From Mercurialis annua (Eukaryota > Streptophyta > Magnoliopsida > Malpighiales > Euphorbiaceae): a stretch of 64,000 nucleotides of DNA. The position numbers were made by a program, and so were the translations under genes. The stretch spans positions 19,802,046 to 19,866,045 of the forward strand of contig NC_065570.1 of assembly GCF_937616625.2 (NCBI RefSeq), written 5' to 3'. Shown here one piece after another: positions 36,122 through 48,714 of the stretch (position 1 is the first letter of the stretch; each line of letters starts with the position of its first letter). Under the pieces are notes generated by a model. The model was not told the origin of the DNA. It did no database searches and was given only the letters and a program-made list of their open reading frames with translations.

Positions 36122-39100
36122 CAAAACGTTTGGCTTAAATCGCTAAAATGGGAAAACGTTTGGATATGTTTCGTAACATTTGGATTTGTTTCGTAACGTT
36201 TAGAAACGTTTTGCTTAAATCGCTAAAAAGGTGTAACGTTTGGATTTGTTTCATAACGTTTGTAAACGTTTGGCTTAAATTGCAAAAAAGGTGAAACGTT
36301 TGGATTTGTTTCATAACTTTTTAAACGTATCTCGCTAAAATGTGGAAACATTTGGATTTGTTTCGTAACGTTTGTAAACGTTTGGTTTTTATTCGTAACG
36401 TTTATAAACGTTTGGCTTAAATCGCTAAAATGGGGAAATGTTTGGATTTATTTCGTAACGTTTATAAACGTTTGGCTTCAATCCCTAAAAAGGGGAAACG
36501 TTTGGATTTGTTTCATAACGTCTGTAAACTTTTGGCTTAAATTGCTAAAAATTTGAAAAGTTTGTTTTTGTTCTACAATGTTTGTAAATGTTTGTATTTC
36601 TTTCGTAGTGTTTGTAAACGTTTGTAAACGTTTGGCTTAAATCGCTAAAAAGGTGAAACGTTTGGATTTGTTTCGTATTGTGTTTAAACGTTTGGATAAA
36701 ATCGCTAAAATGGGGAATCGTTTGGATTTGTTTCGTAACGTTTGTAAACGTTTGGAATTGTTAATATTTGTAAACGTTTGGTTTTGTTTCGTAACGTTTA
36801 TGAACGTTTGGCCTAAATTGCTAAAATGGGGAAACGTTTGGATTTGTTTCGTAGCGTTTGTAAACGTTTCGCTTCAATCGCTAAAAAAGTGAAACGTTTG
36901 GATTTGTTTCGTACCGTTTGTAAACGCTTGGCTTAAATTGCTAAAAATATTAAACGTTTATTTTTGTTTCCTAATATTTGTAAACGTTTGGTTTAAATTG
37001 CTAAAAAAGTGAAACGCTTGGATTTGTTTCGTAACTTTTGTAAACGTTTGGCTTAAATCGTTCAAAAGGTGAAACGCTTGGATTTGTTTCGTAACGTTAA
37101 TAAACGTTTGGCTTAAATCGCTAAAAATGTGAAACGTTTGGTTTTATTTCATAACGTTTGTAAACGTTTGGCTTAAATATCTAAAAACGTGAAACGTTTA
37201 GATTTATTTCGTAGCGTTTGTAAACGTTTGGCTTCATTCGCTAAAAAGGTGAAACGTTTGGATTTGTTTCGTAATGTTTGTAAACGTTTGGAAACGTTTG
37301 ATTTGTTTCGTAATGTTTGTAAACATTTGGCTTAAATCTCTAAAAAGGCGAAACGTTTCAATTTGTTTCGTAGCGTTGGTAAACATTTGCCTTATATCGC
37401 TAAAAAGCGGAAACGTTTCGATTTGTTTCGTAGCGTTTATAAATGTTTGGCTTAAATCGTTAAAAATGTTAAACGTTTGAATTTGTTTCGTAACGTTTTA
37501 AATGTTTGGCTTAAATTGCTAAAAAGGCGAAACGTTTCTATTTGTTTCATAACGTTTCTAAACGTTTGGCTTAAATTTCTAAAAAAGGCAAAACGTTGCG
37601 ATTTGTTTCGTAACGTTTGTAAACATTTGGCTTAAATCGCTAAAAAGGTGAAATGTTTAGATTTGTTTTGTAACGTTTGTAAACGTTCGGCTTAAATCGC
37701 TAAAAAGGTTAAACGTTTGGATTTGTTTCGAAACGTTTGGCTTAAATCGCTAAAAAGTTGAAACGTTTAGATTTGTTTCGTAACATTTTGTTAACGTTTG
37801 GCTTAAATTTTTAAAAAGGTGAAATGCTTGGATCTGTTTCGTAACGTTTGTAAACGTTTGGCTTAAATTTCAAAAAAGGTGAAACATTTTGATTTGTTTC
37901 GTAACGTTTGTAAACGTTGGCTTAAATCACTAAAAAGGTGAAACGTTTGGATTTGTTTCGTAACGTTTGTAAACGTTTGGCTTAAATTGCTAAAAATGTG
38001 AAACGTTTGGATTTGTATTGTAGCGTTTGTAAACGTTTGGCTTCAATCGCTAAAAAGGTGAAACGTTTGGATTTGTTTCTTAACATTTGTAAACGTTTGG
38101 CATAAATCGCTATAAAGGTGAAATGTTTGGATTTGTTTCGTAACGTTTGAAAACATTTGGATTTGTTTCATAACGTTTGGATTTGTTTCGTAGCGTTTGA
38201 AAACGTTTTGCTTCAATCACTAAAAAGGTGAAACGTTTGGATTTGTTTCGTAACGTTTGTAAACTTTTGGCATAAATCAATATAAAGGTGAAATGTTTGG
38301 ATTTGTTTCGTAATTTTTTAAACGTTTGGCTTAAATTGCTAAAATGGGGAAACGATTGGATTCGTTTCGTAACATTTGTAAACGTTTGGCTTAAATTGCT
38401 AAAAAGGTGAAATGTTTGGTTTTGTTTCATAACGTTTGCAAAGGTTCGGCATAAATCGCTAAAGAGGTGAAACGTTTGGATTTCTTTCATAACGTTTGTA
38501 AACGTTTGGCTTAAATTGCTAAAAAGGTGAAACGCTTGGATTTGTTTTATAACGTTTGTAAACGTTTGGCTTAAGTTACTAAAAAGGTGAAACCCTTGGA
38601 TTTGTTTCAGATTGTTTGTAAGCGTTTGGCTTAAATTGCTAAAAAGGTGAAACGCTTGGATTTGTTTTGAAACGTTTATAAACGTTTGGCTTAAATTGCT
38701 AAAAGGTTAAATGCTTAGTTTTGTTTAGTAACGTTTGTAAAGGTTTGGCTTAAATCGCTAAAAATGTGAAACATTTGGATTTGTTTCGTAACGTTTAAAA
38801 AGTTTGGTTTTATTTCCAAACGTTTGTAAACGTTTGGCTTAAATCGCTTAAAAGGCGAAACGTTTGGATTTGTTTTGTAACGTATGTAAATGTTTGGCTT
38901 AAATCGCTATAAAGGCGAAACGTTTGGATTTATTTCGTAACTTTTGTAAACATTAGGCTTAAATCGCTAAAAAGGTGGAATGTTTGGATTTGTTTCGTAA
39001 CGTTTGTAAACGTTTGGCTTAAATCGCTAAAAAGATGAAACGTTTGGATTTGTTTTGTATCGTTTGTAAACGTTTGGCTTAAATTGCTAAAAAGGTGAAA

Positions 39101-40494
39101 CGCTTTGACTTGTTTCGTAACGTTTGTAAACATTTGGCTTAAATTGTTAAAAACGGTAACGCTTGTATTTGTTTCGTACCGTTTGTAAACGCTTGGCTTA
39201 AATTTCTAAAAAGATGAAACGTTTGGATTTTTTTCGTAGCGTTTATAAACGTTTGGCTTAATTTGCTAAAAAGGCGTAAAGTTTGGATTTGTTTGGTAAC
39301 ATTTTTAAACGTTTGGCTTAAATCACTAAAAAGGGAAACGTTTGGATTTATTTCGTAACGTTTGTAAACGTTTGATTTAAATTGCAAAAAAGGTGAAACG
39401 CTTGGATTTGTTTAGAAAAATTTGCAAACGTTTGGCTTAAATTGCTAAAAATGTGAAACATTTGGATTTGTTTGTAACGTTTTAAACGTTTGGTTTTGTT
39501 TTGTAACGTTTGTAAAGGTTTGGCTTAGATCGCTAAATATGTGAAACGTTTGGATTTTTTTCGTAACATTTTAAACGTTTGGTTTTGTTTCGTAACGTTT
39601 GTAAACGTTTGGCTTAAATCGCTAAAAAGGGGAAACGTTTGGATTTGTTTCTTAACGTTTGTAAACGTTTAGCTTAAATTGCTAAAAAGGTGAAACGCTT
39701 GGATTTGTTTCGTAACTTTTGTAAATGTTTGGCTTAAATTACTAAAAAGGTGAAATGCTTGGATTTTTTTCGAAAAGTTTGTAAACGTTTGGCTTAAATT
39801 TCTAAAAAGGTGAAACGCTCGGATTTGTTTCTTAATGTTTGTAAACGTTTCGCTTACATTGCTAAAAAGGTGAAACATTTGTATTTGTTTCTTAACCTTT
39901 GTAAACGTTTGGCTTGAATTGCTAAAAAGGGGAGATATTTGGATTTGTTTCGTAACGTTTGTAAACGTTTGGCTTAAATCGCCAAAAAGGTGGAACGTTT
40001 GGATTTGTTTCGTAACGTTTGTTAACGTTTGGCTTCAATTTCTAAAAAAGTGAAATGTTTTGATTTGTTTCGTAACGTTTGTATACGTTTGGCATAAATC
40101 GCTAAAAAGGTAAAACGTTTGGATTTGTTTCGTAACGTTTTAAACGTTTGGCTTAAATCGCTAAAATGGGGAAACGTTTGGATTTGTTTCGTAGCATTTG
40201 TAAACGTTTGGCTTAAATCGCTAAAATGGGGAAACGTTTGGATTTGTTTCATAGCGTTTGTAAACGTTTGGCTTAATTGCTAAAAAGGGGAAACGTTTGG
40301 TTTTATTTTGTAACATTTGTAAACGTTCGGCTTAAATCGCTAAAAAGGTGAAACGTTTGGATTTCTTTCGTAACGTTTGTAAACGTTTGACTTAAATTGC
40401 TAAAAAAGTGAAACGCTTGTATTTGTTTCTTAACGTTTGTAAACGTTTGGCTTAAATTACTAAAAAGGTGAAACACTTGGATTTGTTTCGGAAC
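36122..40494 (-). repeat. 60-bp satellite array, reverse block
   Basis: Continuation of the reverse-orientation array after the retrotransposon. Units alternate between GGCTTAAATCGC and GGCTTAAATTGC types, with several truncated units (36740-36790, 37270-37330, 38150-38210). Apparent frames on both strands (36653-36892, 38110-38490, 39669-39878 and others) follow the 20-codon period and break at indels. No gene. Confidence 0.93.
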
Positions 40495-40499
40495 GTTTG
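40495..40499. repeat. Target-site duplication GTTTG, left copy
   Basis: GTTTG precedes TGTAATATCCCG at 40500 and recurs at 48710-48714 after TGACA, defining the outer solo LTR. The motif is common in the satellite, so the match alone is weak, but both LTR termini abut it exactly. Confidence 0.8.
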
Positions 40500-40743
40500 T
40501 GTAATATCCCGTATTTTTTTAAAATTATTTTTTAAAATTTTAATTATAATTTTTGCATTCCTTCAACTTTTAGGTAATTTATTATTATTATTAATAATTA
40601 AAATATGTTAAGTTTTTATTTTGTTTATAAAAAACATTAAGTATTATAAGTCTTGCATGAATAATCCATGCAAAATGCTTTGGCCCATTTTTTTGTATAA
40701 TAACCTTCCACGTAAGTGTGGCCCATTTTCATTGTTTTGTTAA

Positions 40744-40752
40744 TATCATAAA
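40744..40752. repeat. 9-bp target-site duplication TATCATAAA, left copy
   Basis: TATCATAAA precedes GGCTTTTTTACAC and recurs at 43407-43415 after AAAAAGCCC. A perfect 9-bp duplication is characteristic of Mutator-like transposition. Confidence 0.85.
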
Positions 40753-41650
40753 GGCTTTTTTACACAAACAACCTATATTTGCTAATTATTTACTTTTATA
40801 CATGACATACTTTCCACTTACTAAACTACCACACACGGAGCTAATTATAACTTTTATACGGATCTTATATATTCAGCCCTAATATCACAATTTCATTTAT
40901 TTTCTCTCTCCTCATCATTCATTCTCTCTTCTTCTCAGCTCATATTTCTCTCTCTTCCTCTCACCTCATTTTCCTCTCTTTTCTCTATCGTTCTTTATTT
41001 TTCTGTTCCGTCGTCTTCCGCTTCGCTATCCTTCGCTCCTCCGTCATCGTTCTCATCATCATCTTCGTTGTCATCTTCGCCAACGCCATCATCTTCTCTA
41101 CTCGTCGTCGTCATTTATTTGATTTCAGATCTACAATTTATTCATTCTTCTTCTTCTTTTTTATTTTCAGATCTATACTTTTTTTACTGTTTTCACTATT
41201 AAACATGTATAGAGATTATATTTCAAGAATATAATGCTAATTTCATGTTATGTAATATCAATTAATGGTTATATGGAATAATTTTTTGTTATTTCTGCAT
41301 TTTTTTGTGTTTGGTTGTATTTTTGTGTTTTTTTATTCTGCAGCTCGATTTGTTGATGATGGTTGATTGCTGAAATATTATAATATTACAGTGATTTTGA
41401 TTTTATGTTGATTTTATGTCGATAATCAGTTGGTATTTCCTTAATTTTAACATTGAAAAACTTTATTCTAAAAAATACATTAGCAAATTAGATAATTTTG
41501 TGCGTGAAATAAACTGGAAAAAAAACAAAATTTAAATGAAATTAGATAAGAATATGTTAGCATTATCATGTTGACAAGTTGTTGATTTCTTGTTGATATT
41601 TTATCGATTGTCACAATTTTTCAAAAAAATATATTTTATTTTATTCCTTA

Positions 41651-42210
41651 TGTTGATTCGTTGTTGATTTATTGTTGACATTATGTTGATATGTATTTCA
41701 ACTTTTTTTGATTTTCAATTTTATGTTGACATGTTGTTGATATACTGTTGATAACATGTTCATTTTTCAATCATTGAAAGAAAAATAAAGTTAGTCTTAA
41801 ATTGATGTATTAATGTACTATTGATATGTTTTTGATAATATGTTGATTGTTTTTGACTTAAATTAATCAATGTTCTCATTTTACAAACATCTTGACTAAA
41901 TTAACATTAATTGTTGATTCGTTGTTGATTTATTGTTGACATTATGTTGATAAGTATTTTAACTTTTTTTGATTTTCAATTTTATGTTGACATGTTGTTG
42001 ATATACTGTTGATAACATGTTGATTTTTCAATCATTAAAAGAAAAGTAAAGTTAGTCTTAAATTGCTGTATTGATGAGTTGTTGACATGTTTTTGATAAC
42101 ATGGTGATTGTTTTTGACTTAAATCAATCGATGCTCTCATTTTACAAACATCTTGACTAAATTAGCATTAATTGTTGATATCACGTTGACATTATGTTGA
42201 TAACTTGTTA
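41651..42210. repeat. 261-bp tandem repeat inside the Mutator-like element
   Basis: TGTTGATTCGTTGTTG at 41651 recurs at 41912, and a diverged third start is at 42173, each 261 bp apart. The first two units match closely and the third is truncated. Each is built of short TGTTGA/TGACAT-type motifs. This is the core between the inverted arms and is not coding. Confidence 0.8.
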
Positions 42211-42996
42211 ATATGATAGTAGTAATTCTACTAAAGAACAATAAAGGTACAAAATGTTTAAAATAAATGAATTAGATAAATATGTTAGCTGAGTAAGTAA
42301 TCAAAACAATATGAAAAAACAACAACAATAATTCAAATGAAAAAATAAAATTATTCTTACATATAAAAATAAAAATATATTAAATATACACCAACACAAT
42401 AGTTCACAAATTAAAGAAATCTATTTCAAAATATATTTTTTTCCTCAATTCTCTTTGCAGCTGCACAGTTTCTTCAAAATCACTTGTATAATTGTTTTGC
42501 GTTCCACCTCTCATACCTAACTAAATTTCGATAAAGATGGCTATGATACAGTTTCATTTCATCCAACGAAAGTTTATTTCACAGACAATATTATCTTATT
42601 TGTCAATGTTAAAATAAAAAGAATCAGTAGATATCAACATAATATCAACATAAAGTCAACATAAAATCAAAAACACTGTAACATTACAATAATTCAGCAA
42701 TCAATCATCAATAACAAATCGTTATGCAGAATAAAAAAAACGCAGAAATACAACAAAACACAAAAAAATGCAGAAATAACAGAATTTTATTATATAAAAT
42801 CACAAAATTATTATATATAACATGAAATAAGTATTAGATTCTTTAAAGATACTCTTTATACATGTTTAATGGTGAATCAACAGTAAAATATAAACAAATT
42901 ACAGATCTGAAAATAAAAAAAAAGAACAAAAAATTTCAGACCTAAAATTAAAAAGATAAAAGAAAGATGGCGCGGCGAGACAAAGGCGGAACGATG

Positions 42997-43052
42997 GAGG
43001 CGAAACGGCGGAGGCGGAACAGCGGAGGCGGAACGGCGGAGGCGGAACGGCG
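42997..43052. repeat. 14-bp GC-rich minisatellite
   Basis: Four consecutive 14-bp units of the form GAGGCGGAACGGCG (42997-43010, 43011-43024, 43025-43038, 43039-43052) with one or two substitutions among them. It is a GC-rich island in an AT-rich arm of the Mutator-like element and explains the proline/arginine-rich minus-strand frame across it. Confidence 0.88.
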
Positions 43053-43406
43053 GAAGTAAAGGAGTAGAAATCGTGAATTTTTTTTCACAACTCAAAAGAA
43101 TTTACTGTTATATAAGCAAGAACAATTGAGATAATGATGAAATAGAAATGAAAATGAGAGAAGTAAGAGGAGTCGTGCAGTAATGGAGATAACGCACAAC
43201 AAAATCGTGGAGAAGAGAAGCGAAAATGGCGGAGAAGAATGAAGAAACCGTCAATTGAGAAGGAAAATAAGAAAACGGTAAAAAAGAAAGAAATCAAAAA
43301 AAAAAGGTTAGGTTTCATAAAATTGATGGTGTGAAAAGTAAAGATATGCATTGGGCTGTATAAAAGTAAAGTCTAGCCCAAATCCTGTATTTTATATAAA
43401 AAGCCC

Positions 43407-43415
43407 TATCATAAA
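43407..43415. repeat. 9-bp target-site duplication TATCATAAA, right copy
   Basis: Exact partner of 40744-40752. The outer solo LTR sequence (AGGCCCATGCC) resumes directly after it. Confidence 0.85.
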
Positions 43416-43502
43416 AGGCCCATGCCTTTAGAATCACAGAAAATCCAATACAATTTGTTACTTAAGATTATTGCAGAATCATCTTCTTCGTATATATGCT
43501 CC

Positions 43503-43507
43503 TGTTT
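43503..43507. repeat. Target-site duplication TGTTT, left copy
   Basis: TGTTT lies just before TGTCACGACCC at 43508 and is repeated at 46407-46411 after GGGGTATTACA, giving the 5-bp footprint of the nested solo LTR. Confidence 0.83.
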
Positions 43508-46406
43508 TGTCACGACCCAAATTCATGGATCGCGACCGGCGCAAAGGAATGGGAATGGTTGCTCCGAAACCCGTAGCAAGCCTAAAAACCTTTATAAATT
43601 TTTCACAAATCAAGTCCATACATCACGTATGATCTGTTATAAGAAAATATCGTTAAAACCTTTCCCTTGTTTAACGAAAACATATTTCTGAAAACTGGGT
43701 TCGTAAAACCCCGATTGTATTTCAAGAAATCAGAGCGCAAACATCAATCTCATATGACGTACTTGCTCTATTTCCAATACAATCCTAAAATGCTAAAATC
43801 ATGAAACCAGTGTATCTTTCAAACAACTGGTCACAACATTTTAGAAAACACACAGCTTTTCAATCATATACATATACAATAGTTCAAATCAGAGTATATC
43901 AAAATAAGTTTGAACTGTTGTAAATAAAAAGACAGACTTCCCAGTACCCAACTACTTGCAGCGCTAAAGGTATGTCTGACATTGACTTCTGGAATTATTG
44001 TGGAAGTCCGACCTTGTACTTGATAACCTGAAAGGTGAATATTGAGGAGGTTCATAAATATAAATATTTCTGAGTGAGTCTACAATTTACAGTTGAATAT
44101 TCAAATCGCAAATATATAAAACATTTGTATATGTAATATATTTCCAATTAGTCGATCCAGATGAAACCCTACAAGTAAGACTATTGTATGGGTCTCAACA
44201 TACATAATATAGGCCTTAGACCGGGAACTGAATCACTGCCGTCTAAGCCGGGTGTCTAGACCGTAACCGTGAAACTGCCATCACAGTATTTCCTGTGACC
44301 GTAACCGTTATTGCCGTCTCAGACTGTTAAATCAGGCTCGCTAGCACTTTCAACGCCCAATGATATTAACTGACCTCTATGTCAAACATAAACTCGTATC
44401 GAGAAACACTACTAGTGATCACACAGTCCTATTGACAACCAATAGGAAGCTTGTTCCAATGGATCTTTCATGGTGAATTATACTAGTGCAATTTGTTATT
44501 TAAAATAGTCTAAATATAAATATTCAAAAGTAAAAACCACAAAGTAAAACTCACAGAACTGTCGTCCCCATTTTCAAAGACGTAAGCTCCAAGCAAGCTT
44601 GTCAGTCAAACACGTTGGTGTTTGGCTCGCTAGATCGACTACTCGTTGGATCTAATTAAAATTCAAATGTCAAAATAATATTAGATATTGAATTTCTAAC
44701 TCTACTCCTATCGTATAAACGATAGAATCAATAAATTAATGTTTATAGACGATTCTATAAACAACGCTTATAAACTAATCTCAATATTGAACTTCTCGTT
44801 CAATATAAAATACCACTCTTGGTATGGACTTATAGTCCTTTAACATTAATCCACTTGATTAATGTATGGCTTTATTAAAACATCACATCATTTTAATAAA
44901 CCAACTATTCTCAAACGTTTAGGTTCCTTTAAACTTTTTAGTTCACATTCTGAACTTCAATAGAATAATGATTGATTTCACGACTTGAAACTGTATGAAT
45001 TTGAGTTTCAGTGTCGCGTGTGTGGACCCCCGAAGAATCCCTACTGTTAAAGATCGGAAGCACTGCACGTTCGTGCAGCGATAGGCTTCACGTTCGTGCA
45101 GCCTGCAAGATACACGTTCGTGTATCTTGCTTGCACGTTCGTGCAGCAAGATACACGTTCGTGTATCTCGCTGCACGTTCGTGCAGCATCCTGGCTGTAC
45201 GATGTGCAGCTCGGGGACGATCCCCGGGCTGTATTCCGACGTGCTAACTCGCTTTTCTCGCCCCTAACACTTAAACATAGTTCAAAACATCCAATTCTAT
45301 AATTAAAACGTTGAATCGATACGCACACAATCGATTCAATACGTTTACTGTTTAATATCGAAGATATAATAATTATGTATCGAAATAAACTTTGTATACG
45401 ACATTCATACCTTGATTACTTGAGTAATCGTCGAAGAAACGGAGTCGTTGCGAAATGGATCGCGCTGCGGCAGAACCGTCGCACCTCGCCTCTACTTGCT
45501 ATTCCTAAGCTAGCAAGCACCTCCATTTAAGAAACAGAGGTGACTTAGCGTCCCCCCTCACTCTATATATTGGCAATTCATATGGCTAAAGTACCATATG
45601 GTACTAGATCAATCACGCACTTTAACTCTGATTTTAATTAGTCGTCCGTAGTCCAAATGGAGACTAATTCCAAGTTCCGTCAAACTTTACACAAAAATCC
45701 AATAAAATTTAAAACGAATAAAAATATAATTTTATTCGCATCCGACTTATATTTTATTTTTAATAAATCCCAGAAGATTTATTAGGTCCAAATCAGCCCT
45801 ACTTAACTAAAATTACTACGTCTAAATTTTATGAAAATTTGACGGTAGCTTCGTCAAATTATTTCGCGAATATAAACACCAAAAATTTTCGCTTGGGACT
45901 TACAAATTATTTTATTTTAATTTGGACTAACTAATAACATTTAATTAGTTTATAATTAAAACTAATTAAAATAAAAATTCAAGGATTAAAATGAACATTT
46001 TTATTTCTTTTCCTCCACTTCATCACCGCCTTATCTTTCTTATTTATTTTGGTTTTTCTTTTAATATATATATATAACTTATTTTCTTTAATTACTCGTC
46101 GAGACTTCCGAGATTCGACATTTTAATTTCTGGGTTTTATCCGAAATATTAAACTCTCCAATTAGAGTTATATATTGATATATTAATTATCAATATATTT
46201 TCATCTACAACGTACAGTCGTATTCTGTATTCTATTAGTCCCGTTTATATCCCTTTATTAAAATTTAAATTTTCGATTTAAATTTTAAACTCCTATTTAT
46301 ACGTTTAGGGATATTTATAAATAAAATATTACGCTTAAATTTAATTTATATATTTCCAGCTAATAAATTTTTTTACACGTGGCTTTTAGAAATTCGGGGT
46401 ATTACA
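43508..46406 (-). mobile_element. Nested solo LTR of a second related retrotransposon family
   Basis: 2899 bp with ends TGTCACGACCC and GGGGTATTACA, matching the terminal motifs of the intact element's LTR on the minus strand. Only the first ~90 bases and the very end are recognisably similar, so this is a sister family, not the same one. It is flanked by a perfect 5-bp duplication and has no PBS, ORF or partner LTR. It carries a striking palindrome cluster at 45063-45186. Small overlapping frames around 44943-45328 run through the palindromes in both directions and look accidental. Confidence 0.88.
45063..45186. repeat. Cluster of six CACGTTCGTG palindromes
   Basis: Core CACGTTCGTG starts at 45066, 45089, 45113, 45134, 45153 and 45173 (spacing 19-24 bp). 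Most copies have extended complementary arms. Type A is CTGCACG-TT-CGTGCAG (45063-45078, 45171-45186; shorter at 45132-45145). Type B has arms GCAAGATACACG and CGTGTATCTTGC around TT (45105-45130), and a shorter form at 45150-45167. The second copy is A-like on one side only. Every stem is perfect with a two-base TT centre, so both DNA cruciforms and RNA hairpins are possible. The role is unknown. Confidence 0.9.
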
Positions 46407-46411
46407 TGTTT
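46407..46411. repeat. Target-site duplication TGTTT, right copy
   Basis: Exact partner of 43503-43507. The outer solo LTR continues with CATCTCTTTTTG. Confidence 0.83.
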
Positions 46412-48709
46412 CATCTCTTTTTGAAAACCTATTTTCTTTCTTTTGTTCCTTAAATAAAACCCTAGCCGTCAAACACTTTAAACCCATCTGAGACATATCA
46501 TTCTTCGTTCCATTTGTTCAATCCGGTAAGGAATCGTCTTAACTTTTCTTATTATTATTCGATATCGTAATATCGTTCTTAACTCGTGCTTTTACTATTC
46601 TAACATCAATCTGAAGTTTTTTACGACGTTTCATCATTATTCTTCGACCTCTTTAATCCTTACGCTTCGAAACAAATTACGGTACGTAAATATCTCTCTA
46701 TTCGTTGCCGTTCCGTTTTACCGTTACTGTTGCATCATGGTTTCCGTTTTTGATTTTCTTTGCTGCCGATTTCATAATGTTTGCATGAGTCTTATGGGGT
46801 TCAATGGTAATATTTGTTGTGGTCTGATTAAGGAGAGTTGTTGGTGTTGGAATTGAATCAAGTTGTTGGACTACGGTGTTTGAATGATGATTCAGTGTTT
46901 GTGTTCATTATTGACAGTGATAATTTGGTTGTTCCAAATTGATTATGGCTAATGGCTATTGATTGTTATATTGCATATTATTATTATTTATAATTTTTGT
47001 TGGGTAGTTAAAATTTTAAACTAAATTTTTAATTTAGTTTTGCCGATTGAAACCAAACTATCAATTTTCGATTGATCGTTAATTTGGTTAAAGGATATCA
47101 TTATTTTTAAAATTGAAAATAATATTAGTTCCGATTTTAATTGGAAATGTTTTAATAATTATAGTCGGAAAACCATATTTATATTAGTTTCTTGTAATTA
47201 TTATTATTTACATTTTTGGCTTAACGTGCCAATTTGGCAATTTATGTTTTAACTTTTAATTATTTTTCTTAACTTATTTTAGTTAAGTAAATTGTCGGTA
47301 ACTATTGTTTACACTGTGTTTTAAGCTATTGAGTTCCGTTTTAATATTTAATTATTATTTTATCAAGAGTATTATTTTATAATTATAAACTATGATTTAT
47401 AATTTAGATAAAATATTTGGGTCGGGTTAGACTTGAGTTGCCCGACATGTCAGGTTAGCTTGGTAGTTATCAATAACTCGGATGACCTACTATTTGGAAT
47501 TTAAATTGATTTATTATTTAATATTCATTTAAATAATATTTTTCTAAATGGATTTTAAAGTGAGAACTCAATAGACTTGTATTATTTGGGCAGTATATTT
47601 TATTTGGATACTGTGAATTGTTCTGGATTGTTTTACCGTGGTTGTTGTACTAGTCCTATGTGCAGTCTAGTACTCTCTAGAGTTAGGGTCTATTTTTAAT
47701 TATGATTTTATAACTTGTCTAGACCCATCGACTGTTCGTACTTCCGAGGCGAACCAAATTTAGATTGCTTGCCAGATTTCACGTGGAATAGCAAGCAGTG
47801 AGTTTATATCTCTATTTACCTCTTTATTAAGCAATTATAATATTTTGTATATATATATGTATAAGCAGCTTTTGAACTGTTTTTCGGCATTGTGGAATTG
47901 ATTTGGAACGTGCTACTGGATGGGCATCATCGGGACTGCGTGCGCACCTGGAATGGTTATTATGGTATTGAGGTAGGTTTGAGATACATCTCACCTTAGT
48001 GAGGGTACCGGTGGAAGATACGTCTCCTGGGCTCACTATTTATTAAGTGATAGTCGGGGATCGGTTATTGAGATACGTCTAACCGACACGACAATGGATT
48101 TAGAATTGTGGTTTAGGGTTTCATTGATAATCCACAATGAACTAATGTTTTAATAAACGATTTAAAGGTTTTTGCAACTTAATAAATGTAAATGGTTATA
48201 TAAACTCTACTCAATAAATCTGACCTCGTTTTTTTCCAAATTTTCTAGGTTTACGATTTGAGCATTGGTTGATCTCTGTTTTTTAATTCTCGGAGGTTCT
48301 TTATTTTGTTTCAGAATAAAAGAGTCGAACTATTTTAAACTCTTAGACCGCAGTAGTAGTATTAGATTATTTATGTCTTAGTCTTACATTTATGTTTTAG
48401 ACTATTGATTGTTGGAATTATCCAACTATTACTTTATCGCTTTTAGCATGATTATAGTGTTTATGGTATTTATATTTATATTACCATACTGTTGGAGTTA
48501 TAATTCGAGATAAGCATACTTTGAATATATGTTGCTTTATGTACTGCTAGACTAGGCTGAAGTCTCGGTTGCCCCCGAACATGTGGTTTTCTGCAAGTAC
48601 ATTGTTTTAAATGATATAAGTTGGTTATCCGCAAGGCTAGCTACGGGTTTTGGTACAACCATACCCGTACCCTAGCGCCGGTCACGATTCATGAAAATGG
48701 AGCGTGACA

Positions 48710-48714
48710 GTTTG
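48710..48714. repeat. Target-site duplication GTTTG, right copy
   Basis: Partner of 40495-40499. Reverse-orientation satellite resumes immediately after it (TAAACGTTTGGC). Confidence 0.8.

Larger units (their letters stand above)
40753..43406. mobile_element. Non-autonomous Mutator-like element with long terminal inverted repeats
   Basis: 2654-bp element with ends GGCTTTTTTACAC (left) and, on the opposite strand, GGGCTTTTTATAT (right), bounded by a 9-bp duplication. The arms are inverted copies. For example, the stretch containing ATTAAACATGTATA near 41200 and TTATTTCTGCATTTTTTTGTG near 41290 reappears reverse-complemented at about 42640-42870. Arms are at least about 650-750 bp, diverged with indels, around an AT-rich core. 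I find no transposase; the small minus-strand frames at 42877-43095 and 43085-43351 run through simple repeats and a pyrimidine-rich arm. The left arm has a promoter-like TTATATATTCAGCC followed by a long CT-rich stretch (40900-41150). It inserted into the outer solo LTR. Confidence 0.85.
40500..48709 (+). mobile_element. Solo LTR of a related chromovirus, split by two nested insertions
   Basis: Begins TGTAATATCCCG and ends GTGACA, the same termini as the intact element's LTR read in sense. It lacks a PBS, an internal domain and a second LTR. Removing the nested elements and one copy of each target duplication leaves 40500-40752, 43416-43507 and 46412-48709 (about 2.64 kb), close to the 2.88-kb LTR. 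The last kilobase (about 47640-48709) is clearly similar to the intact LTR; the first part is much more diverged. Such a remnant is produced by recombination between the two LTRs of a full element. It is older than the 24962-36116 insertion. Confidence 0.87.

Noticed and set aside
42877..43351. Two minus-strand ORFs of 72 and 88 residues in the Mutator-like element
   Set aside because: One is a translation of the 14-bp GC-rich minisatellite, the other of a pyrimidine-rich inverted arm with a poly-Phe/Ser composition; neither resembles transposase.
44943..45328. Overlapping small ORFs over the palindrome cluster
   Set aside because: Their Cys/Arg/Thr-rich repeats are the palindromes translated in several frames on both strands.
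40500..48709. A second full-length retrotransposon between 40500 and 48709
   Set aside because: There is no PBS, polyprotein or second LTR; the length is explained by two nested elements inside one solo LTR.
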